Shown here piece after piece: positions 44,682 to 53,743 of a stretch of 64,000 nt of DNA; the stretch's first letter is position 1; each line of letters opens with the position of its first letter. Both the position numbers and the translations under genes were made by a program. The DNA comes from Roseiarcus sp963717215 (lineage in GTDB: Bacteria; Pseudomonadota; Alphaproteobacteria; Rhizobiales; Beijerinckiaceae), in the NCBI GenBank assembly GCA_963717215.1, contig CAVQVS010000006.1, positions 1,204,740-1,268,739 of the forward strand, in the 5' to 3' direction. Under the pieces are notes generated by a model that worked only from the letters and a program-made list of their open reading frames with translations, was not told the DNA's origin and ran no database searches.

Positions 44682-44984
44682 TCAATTCTTTCGCCCCGAC
44701 GTTTCGCGCTGGATAAACCAGGTATCAGCCGTAGATGCTACGTCCGTCAAAGCGGGGCTATCAAAATAATACTCTAATTCTGGGCAACGCTCTACTATCG
44801 CTCTCGCGCGCTCGCGAAGTTTGTCTCGTGTTCGTTCAAGGAACGGAGCGCCGACCTCCACATGGAGATCCTGGTTCAGAGCTAGGGCTTCAGCCCCGTC
44901 GCGTAGCTCCGGATGCATCTCTAGAACCTGCTCGATTATCTCATGAAGGCGCGCGTTTTTTTGTCGCAGATCTTTCCAAGTCAT
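44682..44984 (-). CDS. Small hypothetical protein
   Basis: A 100-residue frame starting MTWKDLRQKNARLHEIIEQV, highly helical and charged, ending DTWFIQRETSGRKN. The frame is open further upstream but composition changes there, so the ATG at 44984 is preferred. No recognised family. The surrounding 300-base flanks hold nothing else that I can support. Confidence 0.4.
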   Translation of the reverse strand: MTWKDLRQKNARLHEIIEQVLEMHPELRDGAEALALNQDLHVEVGAPFLERTRDKLRERARAIVERCPELEYYFDSPALTDVASTADTWFIQRETSGRKN

Positions 44985-45306
44985 GGCGCGCTTCCTGTGC
45001 ACCCTCTTGCACCTGATAACGTCGAAGGGCGGCATGTTGATCCAACCGAGACCGTGGCTGAGTCCGCCTCCAGCCAAAGCCGACAAGCGGGCGCAGAAAT
45101 AGAGCGAAAGGCCGGTCGACGGAAGTCGGCCGGGCCTAGTCAGAAACCGCTCGGCTTTGGGACCTGCTGCTTCCGCGGCGCGGCGCATATGCAATCGCAA
45201 GGCCACCGGAAGGCAGCCGGTCGGAGCGTGATCACCGTCACAGCGTAGCCACGAGAGGCCGCGGACAGGGCTGCGTTGAGGTTGGATCGCGCGTTCGGAG
45301 GACGCC

Positions 45307-45450
45307 ATGGATCTGTCCACCAAGCTGAAGATCACCGCCGTGCTGATGGCGCTGCTGATGGCGGTCCTCTGGGCCGTACCGGTCCTCGCGTCATATGGGC
45401 AAATTGCATGCCAGCTTTTTGTGAACGGAGCGCGGACGAAAGGGCGATAA
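45307..45450 (+). CDS. Possible small membrane protein
   Basis: A 47-residue frame, MDLSTKLKITAVLMALLMAV then LWAVPVLASYGQIACQLFVN, with one strong hydrophobic segment at residues 8-30 and a short polar tail. It might be a truncated signal-anchor peptide or a real small protein. No clear ribosome binding site. Low confidence. Confidence 0.25.
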   Translation: MDLSTKLKITAVLMALLMAVLWAVPVLASYGQIACQLFVNGARTKGR

Positions 45451-45785
45451 AGCGAGCCCGCGCGGGGCCGTGAAACCTCTACCGGTTGCTTGCGTTAGTT
45501 CTGTGGCCGCTACGGGTCCTCGGGCGAAAGCCAAGCCCGATCGCCTACCAGGCGAGGGGCGGGCCTGTGGCGGTCGCTGGGAGGACGCGTATGCCTTGAT
45601 GATGCAATGCCGCTTATCGAGGCGCTCCTGGAGGTGTTTGACGCAGGCGGCCTTTACCTGCTGGGTCTTCTTGCGTTGAGGCGTTCGCCTAGAGTGGAGT
45701 TCCATGATATCGGGTGTCGTCAAGCGCGCAGCCTCGCCGGCCGTCAAGGCCGGTCCTTCGCGCAAAGGCGTCCCTCGTCCGGCGG
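45451..45785. other. Gene-poor region
   Basis: About 335 bases between the small membrane frame and the end of an IS6 element. Frames on both strands are short and show no recognisable family. Confidence 0.35.
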
Positions 45786-46531
45786 GCCCTGTCACACCAA
45801 CTTGGATCGGCGCGGCGCGGGGTGTGAAAGGCCCCCTGAACTTCAGGCCGCGGTGGCGGCTCGCAACGTCCGGAAAGCTTCTTCTCTCAGGACGCGAAGC
45901 GTGCGGCGGGATGTGAGATGGCGCTGGACGTTGAAAGTGTTTTGGACGACGGCGTGAATGGACAAGAAGCGCTGAGCTGATCCGGGCGATTTGAAACGCT
46001 GCATCTTGCGCTCGCGCCGTCGCGTCGGCTGATGCGAATTCTCGGCCCGATTGTTATTGCGCAATCCCTGCTCATGGCGCGCCGACAATCCGATCTCGGA
46101 CCCGCGCCGTAAGAGCGAAGCTTGTCGGTCACCAAAACATCGGGTGCGAAGCCTTGCTTCCTGAGCGCTTGCGCATCAGCTTCACGGCTGCAGCCTTGTC
46201 GCGCCGTCGTTGCACAAGCAGGTCGAGAACCTCGCTTTCGTCGTCAACCGCGCGCCATAGCCAGAACTGCCGGCCCGCAATCATCACGGCCATCTCGTCG
46301 AGATGCCATCGCGACGTTGGCCGAGGGCGTCGACGGCGAAGTTCTCGAGCGAACAATGGGCCGAATTCAAGACCCATCGTCTCACCGTTTCGTAGGAGAC
46401 ATCCAGATCGCGCTCCGCGAGCAGATCTTCGACGTCGCGATAGCTGAGCGTGAAACGTATATAGAGCCAGACGGCGTGCCGGATGATCGCCGGCGTGTGT
46501 GACTTGGTCGCCGCGTCCATGCGACAGTGGG
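45786..46531 (-). mobile_element. IS6-family element, frameshifted
   Basis: Near full-length element of about 745 bases. Ends: CTGTCACACCAACTTGGATC at 45787 and TGCGACAGTGG near 46520-46531. The transposase is readable in order but in several frames: MDAATKSHTPAIIRHAVWLY, FTLSYRDVEDLLAERDLDVS, RPRPTSRWHLDEMAVMIAGR, FWLWRAVDDESEVLDLLVQR, then LSARHEQGLRNNNRAENSHQ and the C-terminus WP/ATAA type. At least two or three frameshifts. It interrupts a dnaE2 fragment. Confidence 0.82.
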
Positions 46532-46805
46532 AAAGCGGCGTCGCGGCTGCCGACGGTCCCGAGCTCGGCCGAAAGGTCAACGAGCCGATGGGCGACGAGG
46601 TGGACCACCTCGCCCTCTCGCTGAATACGTCCGCGCACAGCGATAATGCTGGCGCCCATCACGATGCGGCGGAATTTCTCGAACACTTGCGGCCAGACCA
46701 CCAGGTTGGCGATCCCGGTCTCGTCCTCCAGGGTGATAAACATCACGCCTTTGGCGCTGCTGGGGCGTTGACGGACGAGGCCCGCCGCCTCGAAGGGGCA
46801 ACTCG
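46532..46805 (-). pseudogene. dnaE2: Error-prone DNA polymerase DnaE2 C-terminal remnant
   Basis: Fragment of the OB-fold region of DnaE2/ImuC: CPFEAAGLVRQRPSSAKGVM, FITLEDETGIANLVVWPQVF, EKFRRIVMGASIIAVRGRIQ and EVVHLVAHRLVDLSAELGTV, then SRDAAF up to the IS6 end. Intact DnaE2 exceeds 1000 residues; here only about 90 remain, cut by IS6 at its 3' side and lost upstream. The imuA-imuB partners are not in the window. Confidence 0.8.
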
Positions 46806-46882
46806 AAGCGGCAATGTTTCTTGTCCTGCTTCCAGTCCGACATATGTACGGCCTCAGCGTAAGTCAGGGGAGCAACCTCGCT

Positions 46883-47227
46883 ATGTCCACAGAACCTCTC
46901 AGAGGATTAGATGTGATCTCTGTTCGCGAGCTTGCTGAGATGCGCAGCGCAGGGAAGGAGCATACGGTTCTCGATGTCCGGGAGGCGAGGGAGCTTGATG
47001 TTTGCCGACTGGAAGGCGCTCTGCATATTCCGATGGCGGAGATTCCAGCGCAGACCGATAGCCTCCCGACAGATCAATTGTTGGTGGTCATTTGTCATCA
47101 TGGCGCTCGCAGTCAGATGGTCGTCGACTTTCTTCGAAGCGCCGGTTTTGACAACGCAGTCAACCTCGACGGCGGCATCGATGCCTGGGCTTGCGATGTC
47201 GACCCATCAATGCCGCGCTATCGATAG
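46883..47227 (+). CDS. Rhodanese-like sulfurtransferase
   Basis: A 114-residue single rhodanese domain. It contains ISVRELAEMRSAGKEHTVLD (first helix/strand), DVREARELDVCRLEGALHIP (CH2A-like motif), and the active-site loop VICHHGARSQMVVDFLRSAG with catalytic Cys71, then NLDGGIDAWA. Likely moves sulfane sulfur to an acceptor such as thiol or cyanide. The start at 46883 is where homology begins. It overlaps nothing and sits 26 bases before the selO fragment. Confidence 0.88.
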   Translation: MSTEPLRGLDVISVRELAEMRSAGKEHTVLDVREARELDVCRLEGALHIPMAEIPAQTDSLPTDQLLVVICHHGARSQMVVDFLRSAGFDNAVNLDGGIDAWACDVDPSMPRYR

Positions 47228-47253
47228 CGTGCGGCCAAAAGGATTTGCAACGC

Positions 47254-47694
47254 ATGCCGTTGACTGACTCAATGGAAAAGCCGCCGGCACCCGAACGCAC
47301 GGCCGGCCCGATCGCTGTCTTCTTCAACAGCTATGCGCGCCTTCCGGAGCATTTTTTCGCGCGACGTTCTCCGACGCCGGTCGCAAAGCCTCGCCTGATC
47401 AAGTTTAACGAATCGCTCGCGGCAGAACTTGGCGTCGATACACGAGGACTCGAGCCGGACGACTTGGCGGCCGTATTTGCCGGCAACGTCAACCCGTTGG
47501 GCGCCGAGCCGATCGCGATGGCTTATGCCGGGGATCAATTCGGCAATTTCGTTCCTCGGCTCGGGGACGGCCGCGCAATCCTGCTTGGCGAGGTCGTGGA
47601 CCGCAACGGCGAGCGGCGGGATGTCCAATTGAAGGGCGCGGGCCGAACGCCGTTCTCCCGGCGCGGCGATGGGCGCGCTGCATTGGGGCCTGTG
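47254..47694 (+). pseudogene. selO: SelO/YdiU pseudokinase (AMPylase), 3'-truncated
   Basis: First 147 or so residues of a SelO-family protein, which AMPylates target proteins. NSYARLPEHFFARRSPTPVA, RLIKFNESLAAELGVD, FAGNVNPLGAEPIAMAYAGD, QFGNFVPRLGDGRAILLGEV and QLKGAGRTPFSRRGDGRAAL are all typical. Homology stops at ALGPV (about 47694), where IS1182-like sequence takes over. Intact SelO is about 480-500 residues, so the catalytic core is lost. Confidence 0.88.
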
Positions 47695-47699
47695 CGCGC

Positions 47700-48286
47700 C
47701 CGTCGCGCCTGGTCGCTGATGCGGGTTACGGCTCGGCCGAGATAATTGGGTGGTTGGTGGACGAGCGTGGAATCGAGCCGCACGTGAAACTGATGGACAA
47801 GTCCGAGCGCACGGACGGCGACCCTTTCGCGCAGCGACTTCGCCTTTGATCCAAAGGCAACCGCTATGCCTGCCCTGGCGGCAAAGAGCTGAGGAAATAT
47901 CATCGCTCGTTCTCGAAACCACGCGACGGAGTGACCAAAGACGACACGATGATCTACTTCGCGCGCCAGCACGACTGCCAGGCTTGCGCGCTTAAACCCA
48001 AGTGCTGCCCGAACGTTCCTGCACGCAAGATCGCACGCTCCATTCACGAAGCCGCTCGCGACAGGGCCCGTGCGATCGCAAAGACCGAGGCTGCGCTGTC
48101 TCACGCCGGGAGCGAAAGAAGGTCGAGATGCTGTTCGCTCATCTGAAGCGCATCCTCAGGCTCGACCGATTGCGCCTGCGCGGGCCGAGCGGAGCCAAAG
48201 ATGAGTTCCTATTGGCGGCCACCGCCCAAAACCTGAGGAAACTGGCCAAGCTTATCCCGCTCCCGACGCCGATCTTCGCCACATGA
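47700..48286 (+). pseudogene. IS1182-family transposase C-terminal remnant
   Basis: Readable in three frames: LVADAGYGSAEIIGWLVDER, GIEPHVKLMDKSERTDG; then GNRYACPGGKELRKYHRSFS and CQACALKPKCCPNV (zinc-binding-like Cys cluster); then KKVEMLFAHLKRILRLDRLR, LRGPSGAKDEFLLAATAQNL and a stop at 48286. The Glu of VEMLFAHLK is the last DDE residue. The N-terminal half is missing. It replaced the end of selO. Confidence 0.8.
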
Positions 48287-48656
48287 GGCGAAGAGCTCAA
48301 GATCGGCCGACCTGATCGTCGTCGCAACCGCTATCCGCTCTCGTCGAGCGAGGAGTTCTTCAACACAATTTGCGCTAAGCGGACGTACCGAAGCGGGCCT
48401 TGGGCGTCTCAGTTGGGCGGAGAGCGGTCCTAAAAGGATCGCCTCGGGATGGACCGGAGTCCGCGCCGTGGCCGCCATTCCATCGGGAGCGTGGAATACG
48501 CTTCACCGCCCGTGGCGGTCGTTCCACCGATGGGCCTCAGTTCCCCACAACGGACGTTGCCCTTGCCGGCCGCTCGGGCGGCTGCGGGTAGAAAATGGCC
48601 GTTCTGTTTGACGCCTTGAACGAGTGGATGCGCCGCGAGCGGATCTGGCTCGCCGC
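48287..48656. other. Gene-poor region
   Basis: About 370 bases between the IS1182 remnant and the FAD oxidase pseudogene. Open frames here have no recognisable homology. The right flank of the IS element should lie at the start of this stretch, but I cannot place its inverted repeat. Confidence 0.35.
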
Positions 48657-50460
48657 CTAACGCGTCGCAAAGCCGTCGGCGGACCATTCTTCGCTGCCTA
48701 CACCATGGTGCACGAAGAACAGGCCATCTGGATCGTACTTCGCCTTGACCTCGCGCAGGCGCGGATAGTTCGTTCCCCAGAACGCGTCCTGCCAGGTCGG
48801 GTTGAAATAGTTGCTCTCCGAGACGTAGGACCCTGCGTCCGGCGCTATCCGCCGCAACTCGGCCGCCGCCAGATCGATCAGGTGCGCGTCCCTTCGCGCC
48901 GCCGTCACATCGAGCGCCGTCCGCGGCAGGCCGGGATAGCGCGGACCTTCGCCATCCGCGATGACGGCCAGCGCAAATGCCTCGGTCACGGTCGGATTCG
49001 TGGCCGTATCTCTCGCGGACGCGATGACATCGTCGGGCGCGCCGGCCAGTCCCTTGCTGAACTGCAGGTCGACTTTCTTGTAGCGGCTCGCTGCGAACAG
49101 CGTTTCTGAAAGGCGCTGCCGCTCCCCTTCCTGGAGTAAGGACGCGGGCAGCCAGAGCGACTCGAAGCCATGCAGGAACGCGCCGACCTGATCCTGGTCG
49201 CCGCGCCACCACCCGTGATAGTCGGGCACGCCGGCGCGCCGATCCGGGATGAGTGAGGGGTTGCCCGAGAAATCCCAATAATGCCGCGCCAGAAACGCGC
49301 CCGCCCAGTGGCTGCCGCTGATTAAAAAATCCTGCGGCGATGCTTTTGCCCAGTCGAAGAAACCCTGCCAAATCGAGCCGACTTGCGGGTTGTCGAGGCC
49401 CTGGCACAGCATGGACAGTTCGAGCGTATTGTTGGGACCGAGACTGATCTGCTCGGCCCAATGCGGGTTGAAGAGATTTTCGACGTAGAAATGGAAGAAA
49501 TGCGCGATCAGACGCTGGAAGGCGGCGTCCGATTGCGCCTTGATCGTCCCCAAAGCGGCGCCGAAGAACGCGCGGCAGGTCATGCGTGCGCAGCGTGAGT
49601 TGGGTGACCACGCCCCAGCTTCCGCCGCCGCCCCCCTTGAGCGCCCAGAACAGGTCCGGATTCGTATAGGCGTTCGCGACGCGTACCGCGCCGTCCGCGG
49701 TTACGATCTCGGCCTCCAGCAACCCCGCGGCGGCAGTCCCGAAACCTTTCGAAAAGCTGTCGAAGCCGCCGCTTTGAACCAGTCCCGCGACGCCGACGTC
49801 CGCGCAGCCGCCGCCTTGCACATAGCGGCCCGCCTCGCTGGTGACGGCATGGTAGAGGTCGATCCACACGGTGCCCGCCCCGGCGGTGACGGCCGGCGAG
49901 GGCGCCGCTTTGCCTTCGCCGCCTCGGGGCGTGAAGGCGTCGTGCAAGCGTCACCTCGTTCATCGCGCGCGTCCAGATCAGCAGCGAGTCGGGAGCGTTC
50001 GAAGTGCCTTGATAGCTGTGGCCGGCGCCTTTCACGACCAGGCGAAGACTGATTGTCGCGCGCGAAATTCACCGCCGCCGCGACGTCGCCGCTCGATCGG
50101 GCCTTAACCGCATAGGCGCTGGGCGCCGGCGTCCATGCATCGAGCCAGCCGGAAACCTGCGTGCCGCCGGGTTGGTCGCCGAGGTAGAACGGATTGCGGA
50201 TGTTCGCGAGCGCGTCGACGCAAGAGGCGCTTTTGGGATCGGTTGCGCAGGCGGCGAACGGGGCTTCAACCGCGATCAGATTGCCGCCTACCGCCTCGTT
50301 GAGCTTGGCCCAGCTTTCGGCGTTCGGCCATGCTGCGTCGCCAGGCCGCACGCGGCGCGAACCCGGAAGCCGTCGCGGCGTTGGCCGCGAGCCGCGACAG
50401 GAGATTGGGTTGAACGGCGATGACGGCTGCCATTCCTTTCAGCATGTTTCGTCTGTGCAT
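48657..50460 (-). pseudogene. Secreted FAD-linked oxidoreductase (BBE type), multiply frameshifted
   Basis: Reads in order across at least four frames. MHRRNMLKGMAAVIAVQPNL is a twin-arginine signal. SWAKLNEAVGGNLIAVEAPF and GAGHSYQGTSNAPDSLLIWT belong to the FAD-binding domain, as do VQGGGCADVGVAGLVQSGGF and NPDLFWALKGGGGGSWGVVT. A long C-terminal half ends with SNYFNPTWQDAFWGTNYPRL and YDPDGLFFVHHGVGSEEWSA, a berberine-bridge-enzyme tail. Restored length is near 590 residues. Shifts lie around 49580-49600, 49930-49950, 50030 and 50330-50350. It is divergent from the LytTR gene. Confidence 0.82.
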
Positions 50461-50698
50461 ATGTCACCTTACGGTTCAGGGCGTCGTCGATTATTGTTCG
50501 ACGACATGAGGCCGAGCGTGTCCGCCGTCCGCCGAACGCGACAATTCTTCCAGACGCGCGCCTCCGCCGGAAGGGCGCGGTGACGATGCGCGCCGGATTG
50601 GTGATTTCCGGCAGTGGCTTGGGCTGAGCGGCGAACCCTCGGGGACGAGCGGCATCGCGCGACGCACGCTTCTCTACTGTTACGCAGTTGCCGTCGTA

Positions 50699-51439
50699 AT
50701 GGTCGGTGCGGTCGCCACCATTGATGGCATCACCATAAGTCATGAGCAGCCGCAATATGGTCTCGCTGCAATGATCATCTGGGAGGGATCGAGCTGGCTC
50801 ACCTTCATCCTGTTCCTGTGGATCGCCTGGATCGCCTACCGCATCGCGCCGCCCGCGGCGCGGCCGCGATGGAAGCTCTTGGTCCATATTCCAGCGGCGC
50901 TGCTGTTCTCGCTCGCTCATGTCGCGGGCTTCGTGGGCTTGCGCAAATTTGTTTATTGGCTGGGCGACGCACAGTACGACTTCGGCGCGTTCTTTCCGAA
51001 TTTCCGTTACGAGTTCGCCAAGGACGCATTCGGTTATGTGTCGTTCATTGCCGCCTTCGCTCTGGTCGAGCATCTGCTGCGGCGACAATCGCGGATCGAC
51101 GCGCCGGGACGGACGCTCACCTTCGACATCCGCGACGGCGCCAGACTCACCCGCGTGCGGCTGGATCAGATCCTCGCCGTCGCCTCGGCGGGAAACTATG
51201 TCGAGTTCATACTCGACGATGGGCGTAAGCTCTTGATGCGCTCGCCCCTCTCGGCGTTGGAAAACGAGCTCGGGACGCACGGCTTCGTCCGCACGCATCG
51301 CTCCTGGTTGGTAAACCCTGGACGAATGACGGCGCTCAAACCGGAAGGATCAGGCGATTACAGGGTGGAATTGGGAAGCATCATCGCGCCGCTCTCGCGC
51401 CGATTCCCGGAGACGCTGGCGAAATTGCGCAACAGCTAA
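50699..51439 (+). CDS. Membrane-anchored LytTR-family transcriptional regulator
   Basis: At least 246 residues. The first 120 hold three or four membrane segments (IIWEGSSWLTFILFLWIAWI; LLVHIPAALLFSLAHVAGFV; DAFGYVSFIAAFALVEHLL). The C-terminal 100 form a LytTR DNA-binding domain (TRVRLDQILAVASAGNYVEF, RSPLSALENELGTHGFVRTH, RSWLVNPGRM). The reading frame is clearly coding upstream of the ATG (QWLGLSGEPSGTSGIARRTL) back to about 50510 with no start codon, so a frameshift may hide the true N-terminus. Divergent from the FAD oxidase, a plausible target. Confidence 0.8.
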   Translation: MVGAVATIDGITISHEQPQYGLAAMIIWEGSSWLTFILFLWIAWIAYRIAPPAARPRWKLLVHIPAALLFSLAHVAGFVGLRKFVYWLGDAQYDFGAFFPNFRYEFAKDAFGYVSFIAAFALVEHLLRRQSRIDAPGRTLTFDIRDGARLTRVRLDQILAVASAGNYVEFILDDGRKLLMRSPLSALENELGTHGFVRTHRSWLVNPGRMTALKPEGSGDYRVELGSIIAPLSRRFPETLAKLRNS

Positions 51440-51457
51440 CACCGCGTCTCTGAACAG

Positions 51458-51769
51458 TCATGCCGCGCGAGAACGCCCGCTATTTGCGCATTCCTTCCGT
51501 TGACGGACCAAACCTAGAGGTCCGTTTCGGGTCGATACTGCGCGTTCGCCACGCGGTCCGCGCCAGCCGGAGCACCCGACGTAGAGCGATGCCTTCGGTT
51601 CCGCCGCCGCCTTCAAACCTGTTGCTTCCATCTTAAGCCGGGCGGCGTGCATCTTCGCAGCGCGCAGGGCGTTGCTCTCGCGCTGCTTTTGTCGCCGAAG
51701 CTGCCGTCGCTCGCGTCGCTGTTCGGGCGTAAGTTCTGGCGCTGGGGTTGTTTTAGAGGCGGCCGGCAT
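51458..51769 (-). pseudogene. DUF72 family protein, N-terminal fragment
   Basis: Starts at ATG 51769 after AGAGGAACAGG. The basic helical leader (LTPEQRRERRQLRRQKQRES, NALRAAKMHAARLK) and then ASLYVGCSGW match the N-terminus of alphaproteobacterial DUF72 proteins. Homology stops after CSGW, and the rest of the frame (from about 51560 to 51458) does not fit. The remainder of the roughly 280-residue protein is absent. Confidence 0.5.
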
Positions 51770-51796
51770 AAATCCTGTTCCTCTGTGGTAACTCAT

Positions 51797-52161
51797 AAAA
51801 GACCGCTGAGGGTCCAGAATTGTCTTAGAATTCACACTTTGGGTTCGCGTTCGAACCCCGGACAAAACGCCCTTTCAAAAGTGTTGCGCGGCGGAGCCCG
51901 GAAGGAGGTTTGTTGATTTCCACTGAGTTTTCATGCGCGTCGCGCACCTTGATGCATGAAACGGGTATAGGTCTGCCGACCGGCACAGAGGTCGCTCCAT
52001 TTCTTGGTGATCGATCCCGGCACTGAGTTTGATCGGACGGCCCAGGCGTACTTTGGATTGTCGCCACGGCGGAGCTGCTTTGGCTGCCCCGCCCGGAGCC
52101 CGTAGGAGAGAGTACCGTTTTCTGGGCCGTCGCGCTGGTCACCCCGTTGAGGAGGAGCGCG
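51797..52161. other. Intergenic region left of the IS110 element
   Basis: About 365 bases with no gene recognised. It includes the 5' flank of the IS110 transposase, which should contain the element's left end, but IS110 elements lack clear inverted repeats and I cannot place the boundary. Confidence 0.35.
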
Positions 52162-53388
52162 ATGGAGACGTTACATCGGCGATGCGCGGGACTGGACGTG
52201 CATCAGAAGGAAATCGTGGCTTGCCGGAGACTCATTTCTGGCCAGAAGGCCAGATCGGAGCTTGCTCGGTTTCCAACCACGACGCGAGGGCTTGTGGATT
52301 TGTCGACTTGGCTCTCCGACGCCAAAGTCACGCACGTGGCGATGGAGGCGACCGGTGTCTATTGGAAGCCGGTCTGGCAGGTACTCTGCCATGACTTCAA
52401 TCTGATCCTGGCCAACGCCTCGCACATTCGGAACGTACCGGGGCGCAAGAGCGACGCCAATGACGCGACCTGGATCGCCGATCTTCTCGCCCATGGGCTG
52501 ATCCGAGCTTCATTCGTGCCCCCGCAACCGATCCAGGATGTGCGGGACTTGACCCGCACGCGGCGCGAGTTGACGCGCGAGATCGTTCGTCACACCCAAC
52601 GCATTCAAGCGACGCTGGAGGAAGCCAACATCAAGGTGACCTCGGTCATTTCGGATATCCTCGGCCTCAGTGGCCGGCGGATTTTGAAAGCGATCGTGGG
52701 GGGCGAAGGAGATCCAACTGTATTGGCCGGATTGCGTCATCCTCGGCTTGCCTGTCCGCATGAGGAACTCATCGCCGCGTTGGACGGACGCCTGCGCGAC
52801 CATCATCGCTTTCTCATCGGACAACACCTGAAGACGATCGAGCAGATCGAAGCCACCATTGCCGAATTCGACGCCAGGCTGGAGGTCGCACTCGCGCCTT
52901 TTCGCGATGTCATCGAGCGACTGAAAGGAATTCCGGGCGTCAGTGACAACGTCGCCCAAACACTGATTGCCGAGGTGGGAGCCGATATGAGCGCCTTCCC
53001 GACCGGCGATCATCTGGTTTCCTGGGCGGGCATGTGTCCGCGCCTTGACGAGAGCGCTGGCCGAAAGCGCTCGAAGCGTCTGCGTAAAGGCGCGCCCTGG
53101 CTTAAGCCTGTCTTGGTGCAAGCGGCATTGTCGGCGACAAAGGTGAAGAACGCCAGCATGCGAGCCCGATATCTCAGTCTCAAACCTCGCCTCGGGCATA
53201 AGAAGGCGATCATCGCGGTCGCAGCAGCCATGCTGCGCGCCGTCTATCACATGCTCAACGACGGAACGTTCTACCAGGATCTTGGTCCCGGTTACCGTCG
53301 CCCCAGGAATCCGCAGCGCGCCGCCAACAACCTTGCAAAACGAATCCGAGCGCTTGGGTTTGTCGTCGAATTAAAAGTGGCCGCCTGA
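52162..53388 (+). CDS. IS110-family transposase
   Basis: A 408-residue DEDD transposase, complete. The N-terminal RuvC-like domain has CAGLDVHQKEIVACRRL (first Asp), VAMEATGVYWKPVWQVL (Glu) and NVPGRKSDANDATWIADLLA (Asp pair). The C-terminal Tnp20 domain has LKGIPGVSDNVAQTLIAEVG and SWAGMCPRLDESAGRKRSKR. Start ATG 52162 (an upstream codon at 52147 is in frame). No disruption, so it is the most likely active transposase here besides IS30. It ends about 20 bases before the IS3 copy. Confidence 0.95.
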   Translation: METLHRRCAGLDVHQKEIVACRRLISGQKARSELARFPTTTRGLVDLSTWLSDAKVTHVAMEATGVYWKPVWQVLCHDFNLILANASHIRNVPGRKSDANDATWIADLLAHGLIRASFVPPQPIQDVRDLTRTRRELTREIVRHTQRIQATLEEANIKVTSVISDILGLSGRRILKAIVGGEGDPTVLAGLRHPRLACPHEELIAALDGRLRDHHRFLIGQHLKTIEQIEATIAEFDARLEVALAPFRDVIERLKGIPGVSDNVAQTLIAEVGADMSAFPTGDHLVSWAGMCPRLDESAGRKRSKRLRKGAPWLKPVLVQAALSATKVKNASMRARYLSLKPRLGHKKAIIAVAAAMLRAVYHMLNDGTFYQDLGPGYRRPRNPQRAANNLAKRIRALGFVVELKVAA

Positions 53389-53449
53389 TCCCATGTTTCA
53401 GGAGAGAGCTGGCCCGGGCGTGGAGTGGGCCCCTGGGGGCGGACAGAGA

Positions 53450-53740
53450 TCAGGCCGCTGATTTGACCGTCTGCCGGGCGTGGTGGTCCTCGAACTGTTT
53501 GGGGCTCAGATAGCCGAGGGCTGAGTGGAGCCGGCGGCTGTTATAGACTTGGTCGATGAAGCGCGGAAGGTTTTGGGTGACGTCGGCGAAGGTCTCGTAG
53601 GCCATGGGGTAGACAGCTTCGACCTTCAGCGTCTTCATGAAGCTCTCCGCTTTGGCGTTGTCGTATGGGTTGCCGCGCCGGCCCATCGAGCCGACGAGGC
53701 CATGCCGGTCGAGGGCCAGCCGATAGGCTTGCGCGGCATA
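53450..53740 (-). pseudogene. IS3 transposase OrfB, 3' part
   Basis: C-terminal part of the DDE integrase: YAAQAYRLALDRHGLVGSMG, RRGNPYDNAKAESFMKTLKV (final Glu), then LPRFIDQVYNSRRLHSALGY and LSPKQFEDHHARQTV. It continues the OrfB reading that breaks at about 55205. Separated from its 5' part by IS30. Confidence 0.88.
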
Positions 53741-53743
53741 TTG

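Noticed and set aside
51840..51870. GGGTTCGCGTTCGAACCC, like a tRNA T-arm
   Set aside because: No acceptor, D or anticodon stem can be drawn around it. It is a short palindrome only.
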